The notes beneath the pieces were generated by a model. The model saw nothing but the letters and a program-made list of their open reading frames with translations. It ran no database searches and was not told the origin of the DNA. A DNA stretch of 64,000 bases, taken from positions 6,200,001 to 6,264,000 of the forward strand of contig NZ_CP121261.1 in NCBI RefSeq assembly GCF_029637605.1, written 5' to 3'. The position numbers and the translations under genes are program-made. Each line of letters starts with the position of its first letter. Position 1 is the first letter of the stretch. This DNA comes from Achromobacter spanius. Its GTDB lineage: Bacteria; Pseudomonadota; Gammaproteobacteria; Burkholderiales; Burkholderiaceae_B. Shown here in pieces: positions 1 to 10,182 of this stretch.

Positions 1-654
1 GCCAAGCTGGAATCGATGTTCGACAACCTGGGCGAGGGCACGCAAACGCTCACGCTTATCGTCAAGACCGACGTGCAGGGTTCGCAGGAAGCGCTGGTGC
101 AGTCGCTGGTCAAGCTGTCGACCGACGAAGTCCGTGTCCAAGTGGTGCATGCGGCCGTTGGCGGCATCTCGGAAACCGACATCAACCTGGCCATTGCCTC
201 GAATGCTGTCGTGATCGGCTTCAACGTGCGTGCAGAAGCAAGCGCCAAGAAGCTGGCCGAGAACAACGGCATCGACGTGCGCTACTACAACATCATCTAT
301 GACGCCGTGGATGAAGTTAAGGCTGCCATGTCGGGCATGTTGGCGCCCGAGAAGAAAGAAGAAATCATCGGCCTGGTCGAGATCCGTGAGGTCTACAGCA
401 TCTCGCGCCTTGGCAATATCGCCGGTTGTATGGTGCTTGACGGCATCGTCCGCCGCGATTCCCAGGTACGCCTGCTGCGCAACAACGTGGTTCACTGGAC
501 GGGGCATCTGGAATCGCTGCGCCGCTTCAAGGACGACGTCAAGGAAGTCAAGTCGGGCTTCGATTGCGGTCTTACGCTGCGCGGCAACAACGACATCCAG
601 GTGGGTGACCAGCTGGAAGTCTTTGAAATCAAGGAAATCGCGCGTACGCTGTAA
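1..654 (+). CDS. infB: Translation initiation factor IF-2, C-terminal part (cut by window start)
   Basis: The reading frame is open from base 1, giving the last 217 residues of IF-2, the GTPase that brings initiator fMet-tRNA to the small ribosomal subunit. What remains is the end of the protein. Residues about 20-115 match IF-2 domain 3 (motif [11 protein letters not shown], then [10 protein letters not shown]). Residues about 120-217 are the final beta-barrel that binds fMet-tRNA ([23 protein letters not shown]). The G domain lies upstream, outside the window. rbfA follows after 23 bp, and the infB-rbfA-truB order is common in proteobacteria, so co-transcription is likely. Confidence 0.97.
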   Translation, partial: AKLESMFDNLGEGTQTLTLIVKTDVQGSQEALVQSLVKLSTDEVRVQVVHAAVGGISETDINLAIASNAVVIGFNVRAEASAKKLAENNGIDVRYYNIIYDAVDEVKAAMSGMLAPEKKEEIIGLVEIREVYSISRLGNIAGCMVLDGIVRRDSQVRLLRNNVVHWTGHLESLRRFKDDVKEVKSGFDCGLTLRGNNDIQVGDQLEVFEIKEIARTL

Positions 655-677
655 AGCGTCGCGAGGCATTATTGCTA

Positions 678-1079
678 ATGAGCCGTCACAAGTCCAAAGC
701 CATCCCCGGTCGCAATCTGCGGCTGGCCGACCAGATCCAAAAGGATCTGGCGGAGATCATCCAGCGCGAAATCGATATGTCTCGCGCTGGGCTGATCACG
801 CTCTCCGGTGTGGAATTGTCGACCGACTACGCGCATGCCAAGGTGTGGTTCACGGTTTTGGGCGCCGAGCCCGAAGCCGCCACCGCCTTGCTGAACGAAA
901 AAGCCGGTTGGCTGCATTCCCAGCTCTACAAGCTGCTGCACATACACACTGTCCCCACTTTGCGCTTCTTCCACGACGAGCAAATCGCCCGTGGCATCGA
1001 GATGTCGATCCTCATCGACCGCGCAAATCGGCCCGGCCCCCATTCGGGCGTGCCAGACGAACCTGAAGACCAGTCCTGA
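678..1079 (+). CDS. rbfA: 30S ribosome-binding factor A
   Basis: Encodes a 133-residue RbfA, a KH-fold protein that binds the immature 30S subunit and helps 16S rRNA 5'-end maturation, notably in the cold. The N-terminus reads [14 protein letters not shown], with the family's [20 protein letters not shown] stretch following, and the length is normal for the family. I chose the ATG at 678; a TTG two codons upstream would add only Met-Leu. It sits between infB and truB on the same strand, the classic translation-factor operon position. Confidence 0.95.
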   Translation: MSRHKSKAIPGRNLRLADQIQKDLAEIIQREIDMSRAGLITLSGVELSTDYAHAKVWFTVLGAEPEAATALLNEKAGWLHSQLYKLLHIHTVPTLRFFHDEQIARGIEMSILIDRANRPGPHSGVPDEPEDQS

Positions 1080-1118
1080 TCGGGCTGTCGTCACTGCTTT
1101 TTCAACCGGATTCCGACG

Positions 1119-1871
1119 ATGGCTAAACGACGCGGGCTTTTGCTCGACGGTGTGCTGTTGCTCGACAAACCCGTAGGTTTGTCGAGCAACCACGCCTTGC
1201 AACGCGCCAAGCGTTCCATGGACGCGGCGAAAGCCGGTCATACGGGCACGCTGGATCCCTTCGCCACCGGCTTGCTGGTGTGTTGCATGGGACGCGCAAC
1301 CAAGATTTCCGGCGCGATGCTTAACGCCGACAAGGCGTATCGCGCTACGCTGCAATTTGGCAGCGAAACCGATTCTGGCGACCTGACCGGCAATGTCGTG
1401 TCGACCGCCGAACCCGGCTTTACCGTTGACGAACAAGCGCTGCGCGACGCGCTGTCACGTTTCTCGGGCACGATCGAGCAGATTCCGCCGATGTACTCCG
1501 CGCTCAAGCGCGACGGCAAGCCCTTGTACGAGTACGCCCGCGCCGGCATCGAGCTGGAACGGGCCCCGCGTCAAATCACGATTCACCGCATCGAGCTGTT
1601 GTCCCTGTCGGGGACGCAGGCAGAGATCGATGTGGCTTGTAGTAAAGGCACATACATCCGAACACTGGCCCAGGACATCGGGCGCGTGCTGGGCTGTTAC
1701 GCCCACCTGACGGCGCTGCGGCGCACGCACGTCGGGCCTTTTTCTCTGGAACGCGCCGTTGAGCTGGAAGCCTTGCAGGCCATGCCAGACCCGAAGCAGG
1801 CATTGCTTGCACTGAACGAATTGCCGGAGGGCTTGCTGCCCTCCACCCTGACCTTAAAGGACTCGCTATGA
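1119..1871 (+). CDS. truB: tRNA pseudouridine(55) synthase TruB
   Basis: A 250-residue TruB, which isomerises uridine 55 in the T-loop of all elongator tRNAs. The catalytic motif [12 protein letters not shown] is present with the nucleophilic Asp at residue 46. The N-terminal [14 protein letters not shown] and the RTLAQDIG stretch near residue 185 are also typical. The length is close to the short form of the family, so a full C-terminal PUA domain is probably reduced. The stop codon overlaps the typA start by 4 bp (ATGA), pointing to translational coupling. Confidence 0.96.
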   Translation: MAKRRGLLLDGVLLLDKPVGLSSNHALQRAKRSMDAAKAGHTGTLDPFATGLLVCCMGRATKISGAMLNADKAYRATLQFGSETDSGDLTGNVVSTAEPGFTVDEQALRDALSRFSGTIEQIPPMYSALKRDGKPLYEYARAGIELERAPRQITIHRIELLSLSGTQAEIDVACSKGTYIRTLAQDIGRVLGCYAHLTALRRTHVGPFSLERAVELEALQAMPDPKQALLALNELPEGLLPSTLTLKDSL

Positions 1872-3691
1872 CTCGCGCCTTGCGCAACGTCGCCATCATC
1901 GCCCACGTGGACCACGGTAAAACAACCCTGGTCGACCAGCTGCTGCGCCAATCCGGCACCTTCCGCGAAAACCAGGCGCTGACCGAACGGGTCATGGACT
2001 CGAACGATCTGGAAAAAGAACGCGGCATCACGATTCTGGCCAAGAACTGTGCCGTTGAATACGAAGGCACGCACATCAACATCGTCGACACCCCGGGTCA
2101 CGCCGACTTCGGTGGTGAAGTCGAGCGCGTGCTGTCCATGGTTGACGGCGTGCTGCTGTTGGTTGACGCCGTTGAAGGCCCGATGCCGCAGACCATTTTC
2201 GTGACGCGCAAGGCGCTGGCCCTGGGCCTGAAGCCGATCGTGGTCGTCAACAAGGTGGACCGCCCCGGCGCCCGCACCGACTTCGTCATCAACGCCACGT
2301 TCGACCTGTTCGACAAGCTGGGCGCGACCGAAGAACAGCTGGACTTCCCGGTGGTGTATGCCTCGGGCCTGTCGGGCTACGCCGGCCTGACCCCGGACGT
2401 GCGCGAAGGCAACATGCGCCCGTTGTTCGAAGCCATCCTGCAACACGTGCCGCAGCGCGAAGATGACCCCAACGGCCCGCTGCAGATGCAGATCATCTCG
2501 CTGGACTACAACAGCTACGTTGGCAAGATCGGCGTGGGTCGCATCAACCGTGGCCGCATGCGCCCCGGCATGGAAGTGGCTTACAAGTTTGGTCCGGACG
2601 GCCAGGGCGGCAAGGGCCGCATCAACCAGGTCCAGAAGTTCCATGGTCTGGAGCGCGTCGTGGTTGACGAAGCCGAAGCCGGCGACATCGTGCTGATCAA
2701 CGGCATCGAAGAGCTGGGCATTGGCTGCACCGTGACCGACGTGCTCACGCAGGAAGCGCTGCCGATGCTGCGCATCGACGAACCCACGCTGACCATGAAC
2801 TTCATGGTGAACACGTCGCCGCTGGCCGGCCGTGAAGGCAAGTTCGTGACCAGCCGCCAAGTGCGCGACCGCCTGGATCGCGAGCTGAAGTCCAACGTGG
2901 CGCTGCGTGTGCGTGACACGGGCGACGACACGGTGTTCGAAGTGTCGGGCCGTGGCGAACTGCACTTGACGATTTTGCTGGAAACGATGCGCCGCGAAGG
3001 CTACGAGCTGGCCGTGTCGCGTCCGCGCGTGGTGTTCAAGGAAGTCGACGGCGTGAAGTGCGAGCCGTTCGAATCGCTGACCATCGACGTTGAAGACGCC
3101 CACCAAGGCGGCGTGATGGAAGAGCTGGGCCGCCGCAAGGGCGACCTGCAGGACATGCAGCCGGACGGCCGTGGCCGTACGCGCCTGGAATACCTGATCC
3201 CGGCCCGTGGCCTGATCGGTTTCCAGAATGAGTTCCTGACGCTGACGCGCGGCACGGGCTTGATGAGCCACATCTTCCACGAATACGCCCCGGTCAAGGA
3301 AGGCGCGATCGGTGAGCGCCGCAACGGCGTGCTGATCAGCCAGGACCAAGGCGACGCCGTGGCCTACGCACTGTGGAAGCTGCAGGATCGCGGCCGCATG
3401 TTCGTGAGCCCGGGCGATGCGCTGTACGAAGGCATGATCATCGGCATCCACAGCCGCGACAACGACCTGGTTGTGAACCCGATCAAGGGCAAGCAACTGA
3501 CGAACGTGCGCGCCTCGGGTACCGACGAAGCCGTGCGCCTGGTTCCGCCGATCCAGATGTCGCTGGAATACGCCGTTGAATTCATCGACGACGACGAACT
3601 CGTGGAAATCACGCCGAAGTCGATCCGTCTGCGCAAGCGCCACTTGCTGGAAAACGAACGCAAGCGCGCCGCGCGCGAAGCCTCGGCCTAA
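1868..3691 (+). CDS. typA: Ribosome-associated GTPase TypA/BipA
   Basis: A 607-residue translational GTPase of the EF-G-like TypA/BipA family, involved in 50S subunit assembly at low temperature and in stress responses. All G-domain motifs are visible: GHVDHGKTT near residue 16, the switch-[16 protein letters not shown] near residue 75, and NKVDRPGA near residue 127. The C-terminal part carries the family signature [12 protein letters not shown]. It starts inside the truB stop codon. A strong terminator hairpin follows at 3735, so this is the end of the infB operon. Confidence 0.97.
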   Translation: MTRALRNVAIIAHVDHGKTTLVDQLLRQSGTFRENQALTERVMDSNDLEKERGITILAKNCAVEYEGTHINIVDTPGHADFGGEVERVLSMVDGVLLLVDAVEGPMPQTIFVTRKALALGLKPIVVVNKVDRPGARTDFVINATFDLFDKLGATEEQLDFPVVYASGLSGYAGLTPDVREGNMRPLFEAILQHVPQREDDPNGPLQMQIISLDYNSYVGKIGVGRINRGRMRPGMEVAYKFGPDGQGGKGRINQVQKFHGLERVVVDEAEAGDIVLINGIEELGIGCTVTDVLTQEALPMLRIDEPTLTMNFMVNTSPLAGREGKFVTSRQVRDRLDRELKSNVALRVRDTGDDTVFEVSGRGELHLTILLETMRREGYELAVSRPRVVFKEVDGVKCEPFESLTIDVEDAHQGGVMEELGRRKGDLQDMQPDGRGRTRLEYLIPARGLIGFQNEFLTLTRGTGLMSHIFHEYAPVKEGAIGERRNGVLISQDQGDAVAYALWKLQDRGRMFVSPGDALYEGMIIGIHSRDNDLVVNPIKGKQLTNVRASGTDEAVRLVPPIQMSLEYAVEFIDDDELVEITPKSIRLRKRHLLENERKRAAREASA

Positions 3692-3734
3692 GCGGGCACG
3701 ACGGCCACATCCGCTGTGGCCTTCGCATAAGACA

Positions 3735-3766
3735 AGCCGCGCACCTTCGGGTGCGCGGCTTTTTTT
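3735..3766 (+). terminator. Rho-independent terminator after typA
   Basis: Perfect 11-bp stem (3735-3745 with 3750-3760), TTCG tetraloop and a run of seven T from 3760. A smaller stem (GGCCACA/TGTGGCC, 3703-3721) lies just before it. Confidence 0.9.
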
Positions 3767-3785
3767 GTACGATGCGCGGCCCGTC

Positions 3786-4184
3786 TTATAGCCCGCTTTG
3801 CTGATGCCGGTATTCCTGGGTAACGCCACCATACCCATACGCGGCTGCGCGCGCGTCGATCACATGCACGTAAGAGCATTCGTGCAGTTCGCCCAGAATC
3901 CCTTGGAACGCCGCGTAGATCTCCTTGATGAAGCGCGCCTTCTCGGCCTTGGTATTGGTTTCGTCCGTGACGCTGATGTCCAGGTGAAAGGCGTTCTTGC
4001 CCTGCTCGGATAGTGGCTTGCCGCCGATGAACCAGAGATCGTGCGGGATATGCTGCAAGGTAATCGCAATGACTGGCAGCTTCTTGCCCAGCACGGACTG
4101 GGTCAGTCCTGCCACGGCGTCGACGACGCAACGATTGATGGCGGGATCGGATTGGCCAGAAAGATGTACGACGATATGGGGCAT
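3786..4184 (-). CDS. Tautomerase family protein
   Basis: A 132-residue protein of the tautomerase superfamily (4-oxalocrotonate tautomerase/MIF fold). Starting at the ATG at 4184 gives an N-terminus of Met-Pro-His, so after Met removal Pro becomes residue 1, the catalytic base in this family. Further signs are the beta-strand VVHLSG and the helix AFHLDISVTDETNTKAEKA. At about 130 residues it is a longer two-repeat form. The substrate cannot be told from sequence. It is divergent from the LysR gene at 4293, which may regulate it. The reading frame extends 18 codons upstream, but that would bury the catalytic Pro. Confidence 0.8.
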   Translation of the reverse strand: MPHIVVHLSGQSDPAINRCVVDAVAGLTQSVLGKKLPVIAITLQHIPHDLWFIGGKPLSEQGKNAFHLDISVTDETNTKAEKARFIKEIYAAFQGILGELHECSYVHVIDARAAAYGYGGVTQEYRHQQSGL

Positions 4185-4292
4185 GACAGGCTCCGGTTTG
4201 TGAGGGGTACAAGGCCAGTGTAGAAACCTGATTGACATCGGAAAAGCGGGAATTTACGATTTCATTCATCGATTAATCCGTTGGATAAAGCC

Positions 4293-5159
4293 ATGTCGGG
4301 TTTTGATCTGGACCAATTGCGCACCTTGGTCGCCGTGCTGGACGCGGGCAGCCTGACGGCGGCGGCGCCGAAGGTGTTTCTGTCGCAATCGTCGGTCAGC
4401 GAACAGATGCGCAAACTGGAAGAGCGTGCCGGCCAGACCCTGCTGGTGCGGGGCAAAACCGGCGTGACGGCCACGCCCGCGGGCGAACGCCTGCTGCAAC
4501 ATGCGCGCGCGATCCTGGCCTTGAGTGACGAGGCCTATCGGGATCTGCGTGGCGTGGCGCTGCGCGGCGAATTGCGGTTGTTCATCACGGATTACTTTCG
4601 GCCCGGCGACGTGGCGCGCATGCTGCGGCGTCTGAACGAGCAGTACCCGCAGGTGCGGCTGCATGTGACGATCATGAAAAGCGGCGCCATCGAGGCCGCC
4701 TACGAGCGCGGCGAAATCGACGTGGGCATATCGATGTCGATCCAGGAGCGCGGTGCGCCTCGGGCCCGTGCGCAGGGTGCGCTGTTGCGCCGCGAGCCGC
4801 TGCTGTGGATGGTGGCCGACGGGGCAGGCGCGCCGTCGCAGGACGAGCCCTTGCCCTTGCTGGTGCTGCCAGAGACCTGCGCATTGCGCCAATATGTGGA
4901 ACGCCAGCTTGCGCGGCGTGACGTGCCTTACACGGTGGCGCACGTGGCGTCTGGGGTGGCGGGATTGCAGTTGGCGGTGGCGGCCGGGCTGGGCGTGGCC
5001 TGCCTGAATGAATCGGCCCTGGCGCCCGGGATCGAACGCTTGCATGCGCCGGGCCTGCCCGCGCTGCCCTCGGTGGAATTTCGTTTGCTACCTGCCCGCA
5101 GCGGGGAAAGCGAGTTCATCGGATTGGCGCGAGAGGCCATCGTCAAGGCCCTGGGCTGA
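4293..5159 (+). CDS. LysR-family transcriptional regulator
   Basis: A 288-residue LysR-type regulator. The N-terminal winged helix-turn-helix spans about residues 3-62 (DLDQLRTLVAVLDAGSLTAA, then SQSSVSEQMRKLEE), followed by an effector-binding domain. I chose the ATG at 4293; a TTG at 4281 is also possible. It is transcribed away from the tautomerase gene and points toward the M20 amidohydrolase, so one or both neighbours are plausible targets. The ligand is unknown. Confidence 0.88.
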   Translation: MSGFDLDQLRTLVAVLDAGSLTAAAPKVFLSQSSVSEQMRKLEERAGQTLLVRGKTGVTATPAGERLLQHARAILALSDEAYRDLRGVALRGELRLFITDYFRPGDVARMLRRLNEQYPQVRLHVTIMKSGAIEAAYERGEIDVGISMSIQERGAPRARAQGALLRREPLLWMVADGAGAPSQDEPLPLLVLPETCALRQYVERQLARRDVPYTVAHVASGVAGLQLAVAAGLGVACLNESALAPGIERLHAPGLPALPSVEFRLLPARSGESEFIGLAREAIVKALG

Positions 5160-5247
5160 TCGAACCCGGCGCGGCCAACGGGGCTTCAACAGGCTCGCCT
5201 CTGACCGAAAAATGATCGACACTGCCGAAACCAGCAGAGGAGACAAC

Positions 5248-6669
5248 ATGGGTGCCATCGACAAACTTGCGCCGTTCATCGACGCGCGCAGCGAGCGTTA
5301 TGCGGAGCTGAGCGACCGCATCTGGAGCTTGGCCGAACTACGCTACGACGAACACAAGTCAGCCGAATTGCACATTGCGATGCTGGAAGAAGCCGGCTTT
5401 CGCATTACTCGCGACGCAGCCGGCATTCCCACCGCATTCGTGGCCGAGGCCGGCCAGGGTGGACCTGTCATCGGCATCCTGGGTGAATACGACGCGCTGT
5501 CCGGCCTGAGCCAGGAAAGCGGCGCCTTTGCGTGCCAGCCGTCGCCGGAAACGCCCAATGGCAATGGCCACGGTTGCGGCCACCACCTATTGGGTACGGC
5601 AGCGCACTTTGCCGCCGTGGCGGTCAAGGAATTCCTGGAGGCCAATCAGTTGCCGGGCACCATCCGCTTCTATGGCTGTCCGGCGGAGGAGGGCGGGTCG
5701 GGCAAAACCTTCATGGCGCGCGAGGGCCTGTTCGATGAGCTCGACGCTGCCCTGACCTGGCATCCGGCTTCGCACACAGGGATCTTCCACCAGTCCACGC
5801 TGGCGAACATCCAGGCCTACTTCCGTTTTCGCGGCATCGCGGCGCATGCCGCGAATTCGCCGCATCTGGGCCGCAGCGCCCTGGACGCCGTGGAGCTGAT
5901 GAACGTGGGCGTGAACTACCTGCGCGAGCACATGGTGCCGGACGCGCGCGTGCATTACGCCGTGACCAACAGCGGCGGCATTTCCCCCAACGTGGTGCAG
6001 GCCCGCGCCGAGGTGCTGTACCTGGTGCGCGCACCCATCAATTCGCAGGCGGCCGAACTGTATGAACGGGTCAAGAACGTGGCGCGCGGCGCGGCGTTGA
6101 TGACGGGCTGCGAACTGGACATCGTGTTCGACAAGGCGTGTTCGAACTACATGCCGAACCGGGTGCTGAACGAGATCATGTACGCCAATATGCAGGCGCT
6201 GCAAGGCCCGGCCTACACGCCGGGTGAAGAACAGGTGGCGCGCCGGATGTGGGATTCGATCACGGAAGACGACATCGACAACGCTGGCAAGAACCTGGGC
6301 GCGGTACTGCGCAATCCCACGCCGTTGTTCGCGGGCGTGGCGCCGTTTGACCCGGCCAAGACCGAGATCACGTACGGTTCGACGGACGTGGGCGATGTCA
6401 GTTGGGTGACGCCCACGGCGCAATGCTGGGGCGCCTGCTACGCCTATGGCACACCCTTCCATTCCTGGCAGATGGTGGCGCAGGGCAAGATGTCGATGGC
6501 GCACAAGGGCATGGTGCACGCCGCCAAGATCATTGCGGCGACGGCGGCTGATTTGTTTGCGCGGCCGGAGGCCTTGGCGCAAGCCCGGCAGGAACTGCTG
6601 GATGCGCGGCGTGGGCAGCCTTACGTGTGCCCCATTCCGGACGAGGTGGTGCCGTCGTTCAAGCGCTAA
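5248..6669 (+). CDS. M20-family amidohydrolase (AbgB-like)
   Basis: A 473-residue M20 metallopeptidase-family hydrolase closest in motifs to the p-aminobenzoyl-glutamate hydrolase subunit AbgB group. Metal-site motifs are GEYDAL (79-84), GHGCGHH (107-113) and PAEEGGSGKTFM. The dimerisation insert follows from about residue 190 (FRGIAAHAANSPHLGRSALD). The start at 5248 has a GAGGAG-type ribosome site just upstream. The frame stays open a further 240 bases upstream, but that stretch overlaps the LysR gene in another frame and reads as a shadow. Substrate (an N-acyl or aminobenzoyl amino acid) is inferred from family only. Confidence 0.87.
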   Translation: MGAIDKLAPFIDARSERYAELSDRIWSLAELRYDEHKSAELHIAMLEEAGFRITRDAAGIPTAFVAEAGQGGPVIGILGEYDALSGLSQESGAFACQPSPETPNGNGHGCGHHLLGTAAHFAAVAVKEFLEANQLPGTIRFYGCPAEEGGSGKTFMAREGLFDELDAALTWHPASHTGIFHQSTLANIQAYFRFRGIAAHAANSPHLGRSALDAVELMNVGVNYLREHMVPDARVHYAVTNSGGISPNVVQARAEVLYLVRAPINSQAAELYERVKNVARGAALMTGCELDIVFDKACSNYMPNRVLNEIMYANMQALQGPAYTPGEEQVARRMWDSITEDDIDNAGKNLGAVLRNPTPLFAGVAPFDPAKTEITYGSTDVGDVSWVTPTAQCWGACYAYGTPFHSWQMVAQGKMSMAHKGMVHAAKIIAATAADLFARPEALAQARQELLDARRGQPYVCPIPDEVVPSFKR

Positions 6670-6707
6670 GTGGCAGGGCGGCCCTCAGCAGAGAGCCGCC
6701 GCCGCGT

Positions 6708-7370
6708 TCAAGCTGGCAAGGATGGCGCGTATTGCGCTTCGGAAGTGACTTTGTCATGGAATTCCACGACGCGGCGCACCACTTTGACGGGGTCGTCCTC
6801 GATGATGAAAAGGTCTAGGTCGTGCGCGCCGATCATGCCGTTGCCCAGCACCTGATCGCCCAGCCAGTCGACCAGGCCGGACCAATATTCGCTACCGACC
6901 AGCACGATGGGCGCCGGTGGCACCTTGCCCGTCTGGATGAGCGTCAAGGCTTCGAAGAGCTCGTCCAGCGTGCCAAAGCCGCCCGGCATCGCCACGTAGG
7001 CGAAGCTGTGCATGAAGAACGTGGCCTTGCGCGAGAAAAAATACTCGAACGACAGGCTGATGGTTTGGTATTCGTTGTTGTGCGCCTCGTGCGGCAGGCT
7101 GATGTTCAGCCCGACGCTGGTGCCGCCAGCCTCGAAGGCGCCTTTGTTGGCGGCCTCCATGATGCCGGGGCCACCGCCCGCGATGACCGCGAAACCGGCG
7201 CCGGCGAGGGCGGCCGAGATGGCGATGGTGGTTTCGTAGTGGGGGGAATTACGGCTGACTCGTGCACTGCCGAAGACGCTGACTGCGGGCCCGATGTTCG
7301 CGAGCTTGTCTGCCGCCGTCCGTATCTCTGACATAATCAGCGGAATCTGTTTGCCGGCGGGTGTTTCCAT
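6708..7370 (-). CDS. LOG-family (TIGR00730) Rossmann-fold protein
   Basis: A 220-residue member of the LOG/TIGR00730 family, whose characterised members are nucleoside 5'-monophosphate phosphoribohydrolases (cytokinin activation in plants, AMP in bacteria). The two signature motifs are present: GGGPGIMEAA (65-74) and PGGFGTLDE (129-137), with the intervening SRKATF. The start at 7370 has AAGG five bases upstream; a second in-frame ATG at 7388 has a weaker site and would overlap the polA start codon on the other strand. It is divergent from polA and the two share a very short control region. Confidence 0.88.
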   Translation of the reverse strand: METPAGKQIPLIMSEIRTAADKLANIGPAVSVFGSARVSRNSPHYETTIAISAALAGAGFAVIAGGGPGIMEAANKGAFEAGGTSVGLNISLPHEAHNNEYQTISLSFEYFFSRKATFFMHSFAYVAMPGGFGTLDELFEALTLIQTGKVPPAPIVLVGSEYWSGLVDWLGDQVLGNGMIGAHDLDLFIIEDDPVKVVRRVVEFHDKVTSEAQYAPSLPA

Positions 7371-7386
7371 ATCTGCCTTTTTAACC

Positions 7387-10104
7387 ATGAAAAAAACCTT
7401 ATTACTGGTCGACGGTTCAAGCTACTTGTACCGCGCTTTCCACGCTATGCCTGATTTGCGCAATGCGCAAGGCGAACCCACGGGGGCGCTGTACGGCGTG
7501 GTCAATATGCTGCGCAAGCTTGTATCTGATCATAAGGCAGAGTATGCCGCATGTATTTTCGACGCCCGCGGCAAGACCTTCCGCGACGACCTGTACCCCG
7601 AATACAAGTCGCACCGTCCGCCCATGCCCGAAGACCTGGCGGCGCAGATCGAACCCATCCATCGCGCCGTGCGCGCGCTGGGTTGGCCGGTGCTGGCCAT
7701 TGAGGGGGTGGAAGCAGACGACGTGATCGGCACCCTGGCCAAGCACGCCGCCGAACACGATGTACACACCATCGTTTCCACGGGCGACAAGGACTTGGCG
7801 CAACTGGTCAACAGCCACGTCACGCTGGTCAACACCATGACGGGTGAAGTGCTGGACGAGCCCGGCGTGGTCAACAAGTTCGGCGTGCCGCCCGATCGCA
7901 TCGTGGACTACCTGATGCTGGTCGGCGATACCGTGGACAACGTCCCCGGGGTGACCAAGGTCGGCCCCAAGACAGCGGTCAAATGGCTGTCGGAATTTGG
8001 TTCGATCGACAAGCTGGTTGAAGGGGCAGAGGGCATCAAGGGCGTGGCCGGCAACAACCTGCGCGAGGCCATCCCCAATTTCCCGCTGACGCGCCAATTG
8101 CTGACGGTGAAATACGATTGCGATCTGACTGGCCACGTGGAAAACGTCAGCGACCTGACGCCGCGCGAACGCGACATTGCCACGCTGACCGAACTGTATG
8201 AACGCTACGGTTTCCGTACCTGGCTGCGCGACCTTACCGGCGACGCCGAACGTGTGCCCACGGGCGATGCGCGCATTGCGGCGGAGGTGCCGCAGGCGCC
8301 CGCCGAGCTGGACTACCGCATCATTGCCGACTGGGCCGAATTCGACGCCTGGTTCGAAAAGCTGCAAGGGGCGTCTCTGGTGGCGCTGGACACCGAAACT
8401 ACCTCGCTGGACCAGATGCAGGCCCGGCTGGTTGGCCTGTCGCTGGCGGTGGAACCTGGCGTGGCTTGCTACATTCCCGTGGCGCACCGGGGGCCGGACG
8501 GCGCAACGCAGTTGCCCAAGGCCGAGGTGCTGGCGCGCTTGAAGCCGTGGCTGGAAGACGCCTCGCGCGCCAAACTGCTGCATCACGCCAAGTACGACGC
8601 GCATGTGTTCGCCAACGAAGGCATCAAGCTTGCGGGCATTACCGATGACACGATGCTGCAAGCCTATGTGCTGGAATCGCATCGTGGCGTGGGGCTCAAC
8701 GACCTGGCCCAACGCTACCTGGGCCGCAGCGGTGTGTCGTACGAGGACCTGTGCGGCAAGGGGGCCAAGCAGATCGGTTTCGACGAGGTGGCCGTGGACA
8801 AGGCGGGGCATTACGCCGCCGAAGACGCCGACTTCACCTTGCAATTGCATCGCGTGCTGCGTCCGATGGTGGCGGCCAACGAAGGGCTTGACCGCATCTA
8901 TCAATTGGAAATCAAGGTGTCGGCGGTGCTGACCACCATTGAACGCAATGGCGTGAAGGTGGATGCCGACGAACTCGGACGCCAAAGCCACAAGCTGGGC
9001 CAGGAAATGTTGCGGCTGGAGCAAAAGGCCTATGAACTGGCCGGGCAGCCCTTCAATCTGAATTCACCCAAGCAGTTGGGTGAAATCCTGTTTGATCGCA
9101 TGCAGTTGCCGGTGGTGCGCAAGACCGCCAGCGGCGCGCCGTCCACCGACGAAGACGTGCTGACCAAGCTGGCGCTGGACTATCCGCTGCCGCAGGTGCT
9201 GCTGGAATACCGGGGGCTGTCCAAGCTGAAGTCCACCTACACGGACAAGCTGCCGCGCATGATCAACCCCGCCACGGGCCGCGTTCACACGCGCTACTCG
9301 CAGGCGGCGGTGATCACCGGCCGGCTGGCGTCGTCCGATCCCAACCTGCAGAACATTCCCGTGCGCACCGAAGCGGGCCGCCGCGTGCGCGAGGCGTTCA
9401 TCGCGGAAGATGGCATGCTGCTGTCGGCCGACTATTCGCAGATTGAACTGCGCATCATGGCGCACGTGTCGGACGACGCCAACCTGCAACGCGCGTTTGC
9501 CGCCGGCGAGGACATTCACCGCGCGACCGCCGCCGAGGTGTTCGGCGTGGCGCTGCCGGATGTGTCGACCGACCAGCGCCGCGCGGCCAAGGCCATCAAC
9601 TTTGGCCTGATCTACGGCATGGGGGTGTTCGGCCTGGCGTCCAACCTGGGCATTACGCGGGATGCGGCACAGGCCTATATCGACCGCTATTTCGCCCGCT
9701 ATCCCGGCGTGGCGATGTACATGGAAAACACGCGCCGCGTCGCGCGCGAACAGGGTTACGTTGAAACCGTGTTCGGTCGACGCCTGCAATTGCCGGAAAT
9801 CCGTGGCGCTTCCGGTCCGCGCCGGCAGGGGGCGGAACGCGCGGCCATCAATGCGCCCATGCAGGGCACCGCGGCCGACCTGATCAAGCTGGCCATGGTG
9901 GCCGTGCAGGACTGGCTGGAAGCGGAAAAGCTGCAGACCCGCATGATCATGCAGGTACACGATGAACTGGTGCTGGAAGCGCCGGACGCCGAGATCGAGT
10001 TGGTCAAGGAGGCCTTGCCGCGCCTGATGTGTTCGGTGGCTGAGCTGCGCGTGCCGCTGGTGGCGGAAGTGGGCATGGGCAAGAACTGGGAGCAGGCGCA
10101 CTAA
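7387..10104 (+). CDS. polA: DNA polymerase I
   Basis: A 905-residue DNA polymerase I with all three activities. The 5' nuclease (1 to about 280) has VEADDVIGTLA, GDKDLAQLV and VGPKTAVKWL. The proofreading exonuclease (about 310-500) keeps its first metal pair in LDTETTS (D335, E337) and the later AAEDAD motif, so proofreading looks intact. The polymerase domain has motif A DYSQIELR (D682), motif B RRAAKAINFGLIYG and motif C QVHDE (D859). It acts in Okazaki-fragment maturation and repair. The start ATG at 7387 overlaps the possible upstream ATG of the divergent LOG gene. The reading frame extends upstream, but that part lies over the LOG gene. Confidence 0.98.
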   Translation: MKKTLLLVDGSSYLYRAFHAMPDLRNAQGEPTGALYGVVNMLRKLVSDHKAEYAACIFDARGKTFRDDLYPEYKSHRPPMPEDLAAQIEPIHRAVRALGWPVLAIEGVEADDVIGTLAKHAAEHDVHTIVSTGDKDLAQLVNSHVTLVNTMTGEVLDEPGVVNKFGVPPDRIVDYLMLVGDTVDNVPGVTKVGPKTAVKWLSEFGSIDKLVEGAEGIKGVAGNNLREAIPNFPLTRQLLTVKYDCDLTGHVENVSDLTPRERDIATLTELYERYGFRTWLRDLTGDAERVPTGDARIAAEVPQAPAELDYRIIADWAEFDAWFEKLQGASLVALDTETTSLDQMQARLVGLSLAVEPGVACYIPVAHRGPDGATQLPKAEVLARLKPWLEDASRAKLLHHAKYDAHVFANEGIKLAGITDDTMLQAYVLESHRGVGLNDLAQRYLGRSGVSYEDLCGKGAKQIGFDEVAVDKAGHYAAEDADFTLQLHRVLRPMVAANEGLDRIYQLEIKVSAVLTTIERNGVKVDADELGRQSHKLGQEMLRLEQKAYELAGQPFNLNSPKQLGEILFDRMQLPVVRKTASGAPSTDEDVLTKLALDYPLPQVLLEYRGLSKLKSTYTDKLPRMINPATGRVHTRYSQAAVITGRLASSDPNLQNIPVRTEAGRRVREAFIAEDGMLLSADYSQIELRIMAHVSDDANLQRAFAAGEDIHRATAAEVFGVALPDVSTDQRRAAKAINFGLIYGMGVFGLASNLGITRDAAQAYIDRYFARYPGVAMYMENTRRVAREQGYVETVFGRRLQLPEIRGASGPRRQGAERAAINAPMQGTAADLIKLAMVAVQDWLEAEKLQTRMIMQVHDELVLEAPDAEIELVKEALPRLMCSVAELRVPLVAEVGMGKNWEQAH

Positions 10105-10131
10105 GCCCGCTGTTCTGTCCCCGCGAAACGA

Positions 10132-10155
10132 ATGGGCCGTCTTCGGACGGCCCAT
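10132..10155 (+). terminator. Hairpin terminator after polA
   Basis: Perfect 10-bp stem ATGGGCCGTC/GACGGCCCAT with a TTCG loop, 28 bp after the polA stop. The following T tract is weak (TTTCC), so termination may be partial. Confidence 0.6.
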
Positions 10156-10182
10156 TTCCGATTTCAGGATTGCAACAATATA

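Noticed and set aside
1697..3838. 713-residue minus-strand reading frame opposite typA
   Set aside because: Antisense to a certain typA gene; composition is His/Ala/Val-rich as expected from reverse reading of GC-rich codons, and no motif is visible.
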